Made by a program: the position numbers and the translations under genes | Source of the DNA: Martinezella lusitana | Lineage (GTDB): Bacteria > Pseudomonadota > Alphaproteobacteria > Rhizobiales > Rhizobiaceae | NCBI RefSeq assembly: GCF_900094565.1 | Contig: NZ_FMAF01000017.1 | Coordinates: 62,001 to 126,000 of the forward strand | Length of the DNA: 64,000 nucleotides | Reading direction: 5' to 3' | Shown here: one piece after another, positions 26,492 to 35,892 of the stretch | How positions within the stretch are numbered: position 1 is the stretch's first letter | Layout of the letters: every line of letters begins with the position of its first letter | The notes under the pieces: generated by a model | What the model saw: only the letters and a program-made list of their open reading frames with translations | Told to the model about the DNA's origin: nothing | The model's database searches: none

Positions 26492-27481
26492 TTAGACGCC
26501 TACAGTACGTTGATCCGAAATGCCGGGAATGATGAAACCGTATTTATCCACGAGGAGCTTTTCCGTCGTCGGATTGCGTGGAATTGACGCCGGACGGGGT
26601 TCGCCCGGAAGTTTCCTGACGCCCGTCTCTCGTAAGGCGCCTTCCACGCTAGGCGGAAGGAATACGCCGCCGTATTTGAGAGGCTCAGTTCCGTTATTGA
26701 TGAAATGATGCATTAGCGTCGGCGGAAGGACAATGACGTCGCCTTCTGCAATCGGAAACTGTTCATCACCCAGAACCACGATACCTTTTCCGTGGGTAAC
26801 GATCACTATCTCTTCGGACGCCACGTGGCCGTGATGGCGCACATTGGCCCCTGGTTCAAGCAGCTGTGACGCTGCACAGAAGTAGGTTACCGGCAAAACA
26901 GGCGCAGCGATCATGATGCTCACGTAGCCCAGGCTGGGTGCAGCCTGCCAATACTCCTCGCCTTCATCATCTTGGACGATAATGAAATGGCCGTTATCAC
27001 GCTCCACGAGATTGTTCCCCGCACGAACTCCGACCGAGGCGCCACCATCGGCGGGGGTGCCGCCGCCGAGTGGAAACAGATCGAAGCGCGAGTCAGGTGC
27101 CGGCGGAAAAGAGATAACCGACAGGCGAAGAGGCTCGTCACCATCCTGCACGACTTCAACGCCAACACCCCGACCCCAGAACATGAAGGTTCCCTTGGAC
27201 ACCGGATGCTTTTGTCCGTCTACGATGACATGACCTCGGCCTCCGAAGCACAGAACCATCCGCTCGTTAAGTTCATAAGCATGTGGGCGAAGGTAAGCTC
27301 CTTTGGGAAGGTCGATGCCCACGACGGCAAAGTGCGAGAATTGATGGCTCACTGGCGACACTTTGACCAGAGCGCTCCCGCCGCCTTCTGAGCCAAGGCT
27401 TACGGGTGATCCCTCATCCGCCCGGACCACAACTGCCTCGAGTGGAATTTCAGTCGATGTCTTCTTTGTTAGCATGTGCAT
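26492..27481 (-). CDS. Bicupin protein of unknown function
   Basis: A 329-residue protein with two cupin domains. The first (residues about 50-140) has PHAYELNERMVLCFGG, with one His of the usual pair and the conserved Glu. The second (about 195-280) has a full metal site, VRHHGHVASEEIVIV with a later His in MHHFINNGTEP. Such bicupins include ureidoglycine aminohydrolase-like and dioxygenase-like enzymes. It is the first gene of the minus-strand unit and divergent from the araC gene. Its position suggests an enzymatic role on an aromatic or keto intermediate, but I cannot name the reaction. Confidence 0.78.
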   Translation of the reverse strand: MHMLTKKTSTEIPLEAVVVRADEGSPVSLGSEGGGSALVKVSPVSHQFSHFAVVGIDLPKGAYLRPHAYELNERMVLCFGGRGHVIVDGQKHPVSKGTFMFWGRGVGVEVVQDGDEPLRLSVISFPPAPDSRFDLFPLGGGTPADGGASVGVRAGNNLVERDNGHFIIVQDDEGEEYWQAAPSLGYVSIMIAAPVLPVTYFCAASQLLEPGANVRHHGHVASEEIVIVTHGKGIVVLGDEQFPIAEGDVIVLPPTLMHHFINNGTEPLKYGGVFLPPSVEGALRETGVRKLPGEPRPASIPRNPTTEKLLVDKYGFIIPGISDQRTVGV

Positions 27482-27755
27482 AATACTGCGTCCCTCGCAT
27501 TGATATTATCTGCGCCGGCCGACGTACGATGGCTGCCACCGCACGATCCATTTCCGGCGCCTCGCCCAAGCGAAAATTCGTGGGATAATTGCCAGTTCCC
27601 GACCGCGGCACATCTAAAAACGAGAGCGGCCCGACTACAAAATCCGTCAAGTCTGATTTCAAAAAACCATTTTCTCGCAAAGGGAACAATGGTAAAAACT
27701 GACAAATAGCTGGACGTTTTGCTCAACGCTTCGTCCCGCGGTGAAGGGGTACTGG

Positions 27756-28706
27756 ATGCCGAACGCGAGTCGAATAAACGTCGCCCAACCCACTTATGGC
27801 GGCGCTGCCACGCCTGCTTATTCACTCTATGGCGAAGGCCCGGAACTGGGGCAGTCGATCTACTCGAATGCGGAGTCGATCTTCGTCAGAAGTAAAAATC
27901 TGACCAACAATATCGAAATGCATTTGCATCGCGACCTTTACCAGTTCGTGTATATTTCAATAGGAAAATCTACCCTTGTAACACCTGCGGGTAGGAAAGA
28001 CTTTGGGGATCGGACACTGTTGTTGGTCCCTCCGAATTTCGAGCATGGCTTCAATTCATATCCCGAGATCGAAACCCGCGGCCACGTCATCACGATCAGC
28101 GATTTTTTCTTTGGGCGCATGGCACAAAGGGGGCTGCTCGTCGCAGACGTGCTCGATAATATCATGATCTTCGAAGGCATAGATCCAATCAACAACGCCC
28201 CGCTGATCGAATCAATTGAGAAAGTCATTCAAGAACATCATGAGTTCCGCTACCCCCATGTCTTGGCAAGGGAAGCTTCCGTGCAGGCGTTCATCGTTGA
28301 ATTTCTTCGCCTTCTGCATGAACGGAACGCCTTCAAAGAAGGACTGGACGCTGGAAAATACAGAGATCTGTCCGATGGGGGTCGGATCAAGCAGCTTTCA
28401 TGGCTGATTGATAAATACTACAAATCCCACAAAAACGTCAATTTTTATGCTACGCAGCTCGGTGTTTCCGCTTCCAACCTTAACAAAATGTCTGTCATAG
28501 CAACGGGCGGAAGCGTTCATGCCAACCTCAGGGCTCGCATAATGGAAGAGGCTCGGGCTTACCTTGCAAACACAAGCTTGAGCGTTAAAGAAATTGCATA
28601 CCGACTGGGTTACGAAGACGCTGCCTACTTCACTCGCTTTTTCACCAAAAATGCTGAGATGTCACCAATCGAGTTTCGCCGTATTGCAACCCAAACACAG
28701 GGATAG
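27756..28706 (+). CDS. AraC-family transcriptional regulator
   Basis: A 316-residue activator. The N-terminal part (residues about 40-130) resembles an AraC ligand-binding/cupin region. The C-terminal double helix-turn-helix includes VNFYATQLGVSASNLNKM and the signature SVKEIAYRLGYEDAAYFTRFF near residues 275-296. AAGGGG lies six bases before the ATG at 27756, so this start is preferred to the GTG at 27741. It is transcribed away from the bicupin/CoA-transferase unit, with about 270 bases between, and probably activates that unit. Confidence 0.92.
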   Translation: MPNASRINVAQPTYGGAATPAYSLYGEGPELGQSIYSNAESIFVRSKNLTNNIEMHLHRDLYQFVYISIGKSTLVTPAGRKDFGDRTLLLVPPNFEHGFNSYPEIETRGHVITISDFFFGRMAQRGLLVADVLDNIMIFEGIDPINNAPLIESIEKVIQEHHEFRYPHVLAREASVQAFIVEFLRLLHERNAFKEGLDAGKYRDLSDGGRIKQLSWLIDKYYKSHKNVNFYATQLGVSASNLNKMSVIATGGSVHANLRARIMEEARAYLANTSLSVKEIAYRLGYEDAAYFTRFFTKNAEMSPIEFRRIATQTQG

Positions 28707-29093
28707 TTGTAAGGCCCGCTTGATTTTCAAACGCGGCATGGGCGGGTTGGACGGGCGAACGAAATTCTCTTTGAATCTCGTCACGTGGAATGCGTAAGGC
28801 TCCATGCCCGGCGTCTTGGGGTGGCTTGCGCGCGGTCCCTTAACGGCCCTTTCAGCAATTTTCGTGGCGGCTGTCGGTAGTGACTGCGACAAAGTGCATG
28901 CGCGCGGGCTAAATGTCCATTGTTCTCCTCTCTTGATGCCGTAGGCTCCCAGTATGCAGAGCAAGCGAACTGAGCAGCTCTGCCAGCTCAAGTATGCCCC
29001 TTCACGGGGGCAATCTCATAACCGCGTCTGACCGAAGCAATGCCCTAGACGCAAGAACACCTGATTTGAAACACCAAGACCGAGATTGGAACA
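28707..29093. other. Intergenic region upstream of the DapA-family gene
   Basis: About 390 bases contain no recognisable gene. It includes the promoter region of the DapA-family gene at 29094. No palindrome or terminator stood out. Confidence 0.4.
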
Positions 29094-29984
29094 ATGACAT
29101 TTTTTTCCGGCGTGATCCCTTACCTGGTAAGTCCAGTAAACTCTGACGGGAGTATCAAGGAGCGAGTATTGGGTGATCTCTGCTCTGACCTTATTCGAAA
29201 ACGTGTGAGCGGCTTAACACCGCTTGGAAGCAGTGGAGAATACGCCTATCTGTCCGAGACGCAAAAGATGCGCATCGTTGAGGTAGTGGTTGAGGCCGCG
29301 AGCCATCGGGTGCCGGTACTACCGGGCGTCGCCAGCGTTTCCACTCAATCGGCAATAGATCAAGCCAAAGCTTATCGCGGCGTAGGAGTAGACGGAATTG
29401 TCGTTGTGCTCGATTCATATTTCCCTCTAAGGGAAAATGAAGCGAGAAAATATTTTTTGGACGTAGCAGATAACGTTGATCTCCCTATCATCGTTTATAC
29501 AAATCCGAATTTCCAACGCACGGATCTGTCAATCGAGACAATCTGCGCGATTGCAAAACACCCAAACATCGTTGGTCTAAAGGATGCCTCGACGGACACC
29601 GGTCGATTGCTGTCCATCCTCAACCGATGCGATAGCGATTTTGCTATTTACTCAGCATCGTCCCATATCGCGACTACAGTACTCATGATGGGAGGCAGAG
29701 GTTGGTTCGCTGGACCGGCTTGTGTACTGCCCGAGCAAAGCATCGAGGTGTACGATGCTTGTATGCGCGGAGATTGGAACGATGCGATGACAATGCAAAA
29801 GCGCCTCTGGCCTTTCAACGAAGTTTTCGCACAATATCGGTTGGCAAGCTGCTTGAAGGCAGCGCTCAGCGCACAGCGCTACGACGTCGGAGATCCGATA
29901 CCGCCGCAGGCACCCCTCGACGCTTCCGCAGTCAAAGTAGTTCTAGATGCCCTGACCACGGTCCAGGGTTTTTACTACAGGTGA
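29094..29984 (+). CDS. DapA-family lyase/aldolase (first copy)
   Basis: A 296-residue class I aldolase of the dihydrodipicolinate synthase superfamily. The Schiff-base Lys is in IVGLKDAS, the catalytic Tyr in LPIIVYTNPN, and the substrate-binding loop in TPLGSSGEYAYLS (residues about 43-55). It is not housekeeping DapA: the usual GTTGE loop is GSSGE here. The family also contains KDG aldolases, N-acetylneuraminate lyase and hydratase-aldolases of aromatic pathways such as NahE. The location beside aromatic catabolism genes makes a hydratase-aldolase role plausible, but this is inference. It stands alone on the plus strand. Confidence 0.87.
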   Translation: MTFFSGVIPYLVSPVNSDGSIKERVLGDLCSDLIRKRVSGLTPLGSSGEYAYLSETQKMRIVEVVVEAASHRVPVLPGVASVSTQSAIDQAKAYRGVGVDGIVVVLDSYFPLRENEARKYFLDVADNVDLPIIVYTNPNFQRTDLSIETICAIAKHPNIVGLKDASTDTGRLLSILNRCDSDFAIYSASSHIATTVLMMGGRGWFAGPACVLPEQSIEVYDACMRGDWNDAMTMQKRLWPFNEVFAQYRLASCLKAALSAQRYDVGDPIPPQAPLDASAVKVVLDALTTVQGFYYR

Positions 29985-30398
29985 CCGTCATCGCGACGGC
30001 ACTCAAGATGCTCGGCCATTGACGAGGGGTAGAACCGATTTGGGATAGATATGCTCTGGTGTCCCGGCGATCAAGCAAGCTCCTGTGCGAGCGACGACGT
30101 TGAACTCTGTCGCGACGGTCTTATATGACGCGCCCCTTGTCTCCCAAGAAAGCCATCAGCAAGTGAATGGGAACGCTCACGAAGCGTTCTTGAATACATT
30201 CTTTCTCCGCGGGCCGATATTGCGGAACGCAAACCACGACTGCTTGTGCCCGTTGAACAGACGTAGGTACACGTTGCAACTATTCCGGTTTGCCGCAAGA
30301 AAAACAATCTGATCTGCAGAAGCTCGAAGCAGTCTTGGCGCCCGCTCACAATGTTAAGCTTGCAGGACGGGCGACGCTGTCGAGGCGGTCCCGAATTG
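29985..30398. other. Intergenic region between convergent genes
   Basis: The 414 bases between the DapA-family gene and the convergent SDR gene hold no recognisable coding sequence. A minus-strand open frame across 30071-30418 has no family match and no plausible start. Confidence 0.4.
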
Positions 30399-31061
30399 CT
30401 AATACGGAATTGTCTCACCCAGGTAGTTGCAGAAGGTGAAGGAAGAATCTGCGGGTGAACAGATCAACGCACTCAACCCTACCGCGGAAACCTCGACCTC
30501 AATATCAGCCTCCTCCCCACCCATATCTGTCTTCACCCAACCTGGATGAGCAACGGTAACTTTCACGCTCGGGATTTGAACGGACAGGCTGCGAGCGGCC
30601 GAGGTCAATGCTGCCTTGCTTGACCGGTAGAGCCAGTGATCGCCAACCGAGTTTAGCTCGACCGATCCCATGACCGACCCCAAAAACATGAGATGCTTGA
30701 GTGAATATTGATGCGTCTTAGCCAGCTCCTGCCCCAAGGCAACAGGCGAAACACTATTAGTCAGAAACAAATCAACAATCGTCTGCTTATTGAGCGTCTC
30801 GTCGACATCTTTAGGCATCACACCGGCGGATACGACGACAATTTCCACGCCAGCTAAGTGGGCGCTCGATACGAGTGAATGGCGCGACTGAGGATCATTG
30901 AGCTCGAGCGGAAGCCACAAGGCATCGCTGCTACGTTGGGAACCATCGCGGCTCGTTGCTATGACGTTGTAACCCTGTGTCGAGAGTGCGTGAACCAGCG
31001 CTAAGCCAATACCTCTGGAAGCCCCGACAACCAAAACTGTCGAAGATGATAGACCATTCAT
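30399..31061 (-). CDS. Short-chain dehydrogenase/reductase
   Basis: A 220-residue SDR. The NAD(P)-binding glycine motif [18 protein letters not shown] is at residues 9-26. The NAG-equivalent is VVSAGVM, the catalytic Ser is in FLGSVMGS and the YxxxK pair in [26 protein letters not shown] is the conserved end of the cofactor loop. The protein resembles the short, C-factor-like SDRs. It is last in the hydantoinase unit, 61 bases after hyuB with a hairpin between. The substrate is unknown. Confidence 0.88.
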
Positions 31062-31080
31062 GATTTATTTTCCGGGCTAT

Positions 31081-31110
31081 GCAGGCTCTGGCGACATCGT
31101 CAGAGCCTGC
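31081..31110 (-). terminator. Hairpin between hyuB and the SDR gene
   Basis: A perfect 10-bp inverted repeat (GCAGGCTCTG and CAGAGCCTGC) with a 10-base loop follows the hyuB stop. There is no U-run, so partial termination or mRNA stabilisation is more likely than full termination. It should lower SDR expression relative to hyuA and hyuB. Confidence 0.65.
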
Positions 31111-31122
31111 CGGTTCAGTTTT

Positions 31123-32820
31123 CTAACGATAGGCTGCAGCGCCTTTTTCTGTGACCCAACCAGCGGCAATATCTTTTGCCAGTGCTTGGCGGTCGCGCTT
31201 GCGCGCATCACCGTAGCCCCCCCCACCTGGGGCGACGACGATAACTTGGTCCCCTTCATAAACTACCGCATTCGAAAATTTCGATGCTGAGACCTTACCG
31301 CTGTCTTCTTGAAAATCCTTCCAGGCCTCCGAGCCCTTGCGGCGAATATGCAGACTACCGCAACCTCCGGACTGGCCCTTGAAGAGACCCCACGGCGCAA
31401 GCTCCTGTCGATCGGACATGAAGGACAGTTTGAGTTCATCAGCAAGGCACGTCATCTTCTTGCGTAAGGCAAGTCCGCCGCGAAACTCGCCGGGACCACC
31501 CGTGTCCGGAACAAACTCATGCGCATCAATGCGCCAGGGAAAACGGGTTTCAAATACCTCAACGGGATTAAGGCGCGAGTTGCCGTTAATGGCGTTGCAA
31601 GCACTATTCCCGTCCGCATGGCTACGCCCTCCCCAGCCGGGTGTCGATAAATCATAGCAGACGACGTACTCATCCGTCCGGGAGTTTTGCCCCCCAAACA
31701 GGAAGTTTGAATGCGTGCCGCCATCCGTTGCAAACGCCCGTTCCGGAACAGCTACTGCCAAAGCACCGATAACAGTGTAGCAGATCCGGATATGCGTCTC
31801 GGTGTTACCTCCGACTTCAGGTGCCGGGTAGTTGGCATTGACCACGAGGCCAGGAGGAGCGACGACCCGTATAGGTCTGAAGCAGCCCGAATTTTTCGGG
31901 ATGCTTGGATCCGTTAGGTGTAAGATCGCGTTATAGGACGCCGATAGCGCAACAGACAGCACGCCGTTGATTGGCCCTTTCGCCTGCTTGTCAGATCGAC
32001 GAAAGTCCACCACGATTTCATCATCCTGGACGAAGACATCGACCGCGATTTTGTAACGACGCTTCTCGATCCCGTCGTCTTCCATATAGTCTTCGAAGCT
32101 GTAGACGCCATTGGGAAACTCACGTAGTTCAGCGCGCATCCGGGCCTCCGAATAGTCTAGAAGACTGTCGGTCAGTTCGGTAAATCGTTCGAGGCCAAAC
32201 TCTTCGATCAGGCCCCTCAGACGCTGTTCACCAAGTTCGACGGCGCTGATCATCGCCCGGAAATCGCCGAAATTCTGGCGCGGAGTCCGGTAGTTCGCGA
32301 GCATCAGGCGCCACACATCCTCTACGTCCTTGCCCTTGCGCCGAATTTTGATCGGCGGTACCCGTAAACCCTCGTGGAAAATCTCTGTAGCTTCGCCGGC
32401 AAACGCACCGGGAACCATGCCTCCCACTTCCGCAACGTGACCGATCGCGACGGAGTAACCGACAAAGACCTTGTCGACAAAAACCGGCTGGATGAAGGTG
32501 TGCTCGGGGGTATGCATGCCGCCGCGGTAGGGGTCGTTATGCACGATCACGTCGCCTTCCTCGAGGGTCTCGACCGGAATTTCCTGCGTTATCGTTTGAA
32601 TAACGAGAGGTAATCCACCGATCATGGAGGGCTGAAAGTCGCCGGTTCCAATCAGGTTACCCTTGGCATCAGCAAGACCGCAGGTGAAGTCGAGGCCTTC
32701 GTTGAAAATCGTCGAATACGATGTCATCATCAACGTAATGCCCATTTCCTTCGCGATCTGGACGAGACGCCCGTCCAGAATACTCATTTGAACCATATGC
32801 TTGGCAGCGATTTTTTCCAT
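31123..32820 (-). CDS. hyuB: Hydantoinase B/oxoprolinase-family subunit
   Basis: A 565-residue HyuB-family protein. With HyuA it forms ATP-dependent amidohydrolases or carboxylases (5-oxoprolinase, N-methylhydantoinase, acetone and acetophenone carboxylases). Family landmarks are VHNDPYRGGMHTPEHTFIQP near residues 90-110, PAPEVGGNTETHIRI and the DTGGPGEFRGGLAL segment. GGGGGGAAGTAA precedes the ATG at 32820, and this same sequence contains the stop of the zinc-ribbon gene. It acts on an unidentified substrate presumably brought in by the ABC importer at 35-38.5 kb. Confidence 0.93.
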   Translation of the reverse strand: MEKIAAKHMVQMSILDGRLVQIAKEMGITLMMTSYSTIFNEGLDFTCGLADAKGNLIGTGDFQPSMIGGLPLVIQTITQEIPVETLEEGDVIVHNDPYRGGMHTPEHTFIQPVFVDKVFVGYSVAIGHVAEVGGMVPGAFAGEATEIFHEGLRVPPIKIRRKGKDVEDVWRLMLANYRTPRQNFGDFRAMISAVELGEQRLRGLIEEFGLERFTELTDSLLDYSEARMRAELREFPNGVYSFEDYMEDDGIEKRRYKIAVDVFVQDDEIVVDFRRSDKQAKGPINGVLSVALSASYNAILHLTDPSIPKNSGCFRPIRVVAPPGLVVNANYPAPEVGGNTETHIRICYTVIGALAVAVPERAFATDGGTHSNFLFGGQNSRTDEYVVCYDLSTPGWGGRSHADGNSACNAINGNSRLNPVEVFETRFPWRIDAHEFVPDTGGPGEFRGGLALRKKMTCLADELKLSFMSDRQELAPWGLFKGQSGGCGSLHIRRKGSEAWKDFQEDSGKVSASKFSNAVVYEGDQVIVVAPGGGGYGDARKRDRQALAKDIAAGWVTEKGAAAYR

Positions 32821-33024
32821 TTACTTCCCCCCTGTTTCTGCCAGGCGCCTTTGGGACGCGACTTCCGATTCCCGCTTCATGTCCCAATCGACGCACCAGT
32901 CGGAGCAATACTGCTTGTTCGCGCCGTCGGTGGTAATACGGATAGGGGAGCGATAGAGCAGAACACCGCAGTTATCGCATTTGGTGTATTCTTCGAGATA
33001 ATAACCGTTGTCGGAGAATTTCAT
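32821..33024 (-). CDS. Small zinc-ribbon protein inside the hydantoinase operon
   Basis: This 67-residue protein has two cysteine pairs, KCDNCGV at residues 15-21 and YCSDWC near residue 40, the layout of a zinc ribbon. Its start overlaps the hyuA stop by four bases (ATGA), and its stop abuts the hyuB start, so it is translated between the two enzyme subunits and is probably a third subunit. Established knowledge: acetone carboxylase has a zinc-binding gamma subunit, but that is about 170 residues. I know no characterised equivalent of this size. It would be missed by a length filter. Confidence 0.8.
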   Translation of the reverse strand: MKFSDNGYYLEEYTKCDNCGVLLYRSPIRITTDGANKQYCSDWCVDWDMKRESEVASQRRLAETGGK

Positions 33025-35057
33025 CGCGCTTGCCTTTCTGAAACATGGAGATTGCCGTAGTCGTCTACGTGCATTTCTTGATCTGGATGGAGCACAACAA
33101 CGGAGACGGCTTCTTCAATGACAGCCGGTCCCTGAATAGCGTCGCCGGCGAAAAGTTCTTCCCGTCGGTAGACTGGCGTATCGTGACGTCCCTCGTCATA
33201 ACCAACCGAACGCATCGATACCGGCTTTGGGGCACTGGTGCTTTGAGCGAGCTTCGGCACCTGCGGTTTCCCGAGCGTCTCATATGCGGTTACATTGAAG
33301 TTGACGATCTCTATGAACTCACCGGGAATATTAAAACCAAAGCGGTCTTCGTGGGCTTTGTCAAAACTTGTCCAAAGCTCCTTTGCTGTCGCCTCGTCGA
33401 ACGATGTAAAGCGCAGCGGAAGAGAGAGCTCATAGTTCTGGCCGTGATACCGCATTTCCACACGACGTTCGATGTCGATGCTGCCTGTAAAGCCTTGAGC
33501 GTGCATTTGCGCGAGGCAATCGTCCTCAAGCTCCTTGAGCAGTTGGGTTGCACGGGCGAAATCCATGCGGTTCGATGTCATTTGGACCGTACGTTGCCGA
33601 TCCACGCGCGCGTCCGTTGCAGTGAACCCGAATGCAGAGAACTGGCCGGGATGGACCGGAATAATCGCCCTGGACATCGACAGATCTTTCAACAAGTCAC
33701 AGGCATGGACCGGACCTGCCCCACCGAAGAACATCAGTGAGAACTTATCGGGAGATTCACCCTTCTCGATCAAGACGCTTCGAACGGCGCCAACCATATT
33801 GTTGTTAACGATCTTGATCACCGCCAAAGCCGCCTCATCGACGGTCATGCGTAGTTTCTCCGCAAGCCGGGCAATACCTGCGCGTGCACCTTCCATGTCA
33901 AGATTGACCGTGCCGCCGAGGAAATTGTCCGGGTTGATACGGCCAAGCACAAGGTTGGCATCGGTGACAGTCGGCTCAGTGCCACCACGGCCGTAGCATA
34001 TGGGACCAGGACGCGAGCGCGCACTCTCTGGCCCTACACGCAGGAGACCACCTTTGTCGATCCAAGCGATCGAGCCGCCACCTGCACCGATCGTGCGGAC
34101 ATCAAGCATCGGCACCTGGATTGGAATGCCCCATTCGACTTCGAAATCTGTCGTGATGGAAGCAGATCCGTTCACAATCAGTGAGCAATCGGTAGATGTG
34201 CCGCCCATATCAATAGTAACGAAGTTCTTCTCACCAATGAGGCTGCCGATGAACTGGGCGGCAACGACACCTCCTGTCGGCCCGGACAAAGTCATCTGCA
34301 CTGGCGCGTCACAAGCTCCTTTTACAGTCGTCTGCCCCCCATTTGATTTGGTGACAACAACGCGCGCGGCGCCAACGGCATCCGAAATACGGCTTTCAAG
34401 CTCACCTAGCTGCTCAGTCACGATTGGCTTCACGTACGCATCTGCAATCGTTGTCGACGCACGCTCGTACTCCTTCCATTTGGGGAGCACGTCATAAGAA
34501 ATCGAGATGGGGAGATGAGGGAAACGCGACGCAAGAAAATCGCGCGCGGCGATTTCATGCTCCGGATTTATGTATGAAAAAAGAAAGCAAAGGGAGATCG
34601 CTTTAATTTCCGGTTTTGCTGCAATCGCATCGGCGACTTTAGCGACGCTGGCCATGTCGAGAGGGGTAATGACATTACCGTCACAATCAATGCGCTCAAG
34701 CACTTCGAATGCATTCGACCGCTCGATCAGTGGCTGCGGTTTGACCCAGCGCGAATTGAAGTGGAAGCGGCGATTGCCGCGTTGGATGAAGGGCACATCG
34801 CGAAACCCTTGGGTGGTTACGAAGGCAACTTTCGCTCCATTTCGCTCAAGAATTGCGTTGGTCGCGATAGTGGTTCCAAGCCGGATCCCGGAGATCTCTT
34901 CACCTGCTGGAAACTGCTTTAGGCCGTTGAGAATCCCGTCAGACGGGTCACCAGGCGTAGAAAAGTCTTTCCACACCGTTACTTCACGACTTTGCTCGTT
35001 GTAGGCTACGAAGTCAGTGAAGGTACCACCGACGTCAATTCCAAGGATATATGTCAT
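33021..35057 (-). CDS. hyuA: Hydantoinase A/oxoprolinase-family subunit
   Basis: A 678-residue HyuA-family protein, the ATP-binding subunit. The N-terminus ILGIDVGGTFTDFVAYNE is the phosphate-binding motif of this actin-like fold. Other motifs are GTTIATNAILERNGAKVAFV, FVTIDMGGTSTDCSLI and the FFGGAGPVHACDL segment. The start at ATG 35057 has GGGAAGAG immediately upstream; a GTG at 35069 is an alternative. It is followed by the overlapping zinc-ribbon gene and hyuB. The ABC importer upstream on the same strand probably belongs to the same pathway. Confidence 0.94.
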   Translation of the reverse strand: MTYILGIDVGGTFTDFVAYNEQSREVTVWKDFSTPGDPSDGILNGLKQFPAGEEISGIRLGTTIATNAILERNGAKVAFVTTQGFRDVPFIQRGNRRFHFNSRWVKPQPLIERSNAFEVLERIDCDGNVITPLDMASVAKVADAIAAKPEIKAISLCFLFSYINPEHEIAARDFLASRFPHLPISISYDVLPKWKEYERASTTIADAYVKPIVTEQLGELESRISDAVGAARVVVTKSNGGQTTVKGACDAPVQMTLSGPTGGVVAAQFIGSLIGEKNFVTIDMGGTSTDCSLIVNGSASITTDFEVEWGIPIQVPMLDVRTIGAGGGSIAWIDKGGLLRVGPESARSRPGPICYGRGGTEPTVTDANLVLGRINPDNFLGGTVNLDMEGARAGIARLAEKLRMTVDEAALAVIKIVNNNMVGAVRSVLIEKGESPDKFSLMFFGGAGPVHACDLLKDLSMSRAIIPVHPGQFSAFGFTATDARVDRQRTVQMTSNRMDFARATQLLKELEDDCLAQMHAQGFTGSIDIERRVEMRYHGQNYELSLPLRFTSFDEATAKELWTSFDKAHEDRFGFNIPGEFIEIVNFNVTAYETLGKPQVPKLAQSTSAPKPVSMRSVGYDEGRHDTPVYRREELFAGDAIQGPAVIEEAVSVVVLHPDQEMHVDDYGNLHVSERQAR

Positions 35058-35120
35058 TGCTCTTCCCACTTTCTAGTTCTTGGCGATGCTCTCTCGAGCC
35101 TGCGCGCTGGTGCGTTTGGA

Positions 35121-35891
35121 TCAGTCCTCATTCGGAGTGTTGATCCCAGCCATGAGATGAAGAAGTTCGCCCTCGCTGGTGTCGCTTGCCTTGACTGTGG
35201 CCACGATCCTCCCGCGCCGAAGCACAAGAATCCGGTCGGCCGTGGTCAACACGTCGCTCAGACGGTGACTGATCAGGAGAACAGCAACACCTTGCTTGGG
35301 TAAGCGCCGGATAAGGTCAAGGACCGGCTGGCCCGCCGAAACTGAAAGTGCGGCGGTCGGCTCGTCCATGATCACAAGCTTGGGGTCGTAAGCGACGGAC
35401 CGAGCTATCGCGACCATCTGTCGTTGCCCGCCTGAGAGCGCAGTGACAGGCTCCCTCAGGTTCGGCAACTTGACGTCGAGCATCGTCAGTAGGCTTTCCG
35501 CCTTTCGATGCATTTCGTCGTGCGCCAGGCGCCGAAAGCCCAAGGGCGATCGCTGGACGATTTCCCTTCCAAGGAAAATATTGGCACAGATATCAAGATT
35601 GTCGCAAAGGGCGAGATCCTGGTAAACCATCTCGACACCGTGATCGCGCGCCCAAGTCGTTGAAGAGCTCTGTACCTGGGAACCCCCAATCCGGATTTCG
35701 CCGGACGATGGTGCGACGTCACCCGCAATCATCTTCGTCAATGTTGACTTGCCCGCGCCGTTGTCACCGACAAGTCCGATGATTTCGCCTGGCATGATGT
35801 CGAAACTGACCCCACGGGTGGCTTCGACTGCGTCGTAGTTTTTGCGCAGGTCTCTTACCAAAACTGCGGGATTATTTGCTGTCTGGATCAT
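35121..35891 (-). CDS. Ribose/xylose-type ABC importer ATP-binding protein (single domain)
   Basis: A 256-residue ATPase with one nucleotide-binding domain, like FrcA, rather than the double-domain RbsA/XylG. It has Walker A (GDNGAGKST), signature LSGGQRQM, Walker B (KLVIMDEPTAAL) and switch His (LLISHRL). The start at ATG 35891 immediately follows the permease stop (TGAGATG), so the frame extension to 35918 is not needed. It pairs with the permease and the binding protein upstream. The next gene downstream, hyuA, begins 64 bases later. Confidence 0.92.
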   Translation of the reverse strand: MIQTANNPAVLVRDLRKNYDAVEATRGVSFDIMPGEIIGLVGDNGAGKSTLTKMIAGDVAPSSGEIRIGGSQVQSSSTTWARDHGVEMVYQDLALCDNLDICANIFLGREIVQRSPLGFRRLAHDEMHRKAESLLTMLDVKLPNLREPVTALSGGQRQMVAIARSVAYDPKLVIMDEPTAALSVSAGQPVLDLIRRLPKQGVAVLLISHRLSDVLTTADRILVLRRGRIVATVKASDTSEGELLHLMAGINTPNED

Positions 35892-35892
35892 C

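Noticed and set aside
29094..29984. Housekeeping dihydrodipicolinate synthase (dapA)
   Set aside because: The substrate loop is GSSGE instead of GTTGE and the gene stands in a catabolic region; lysine biosynthesis is unlikely.
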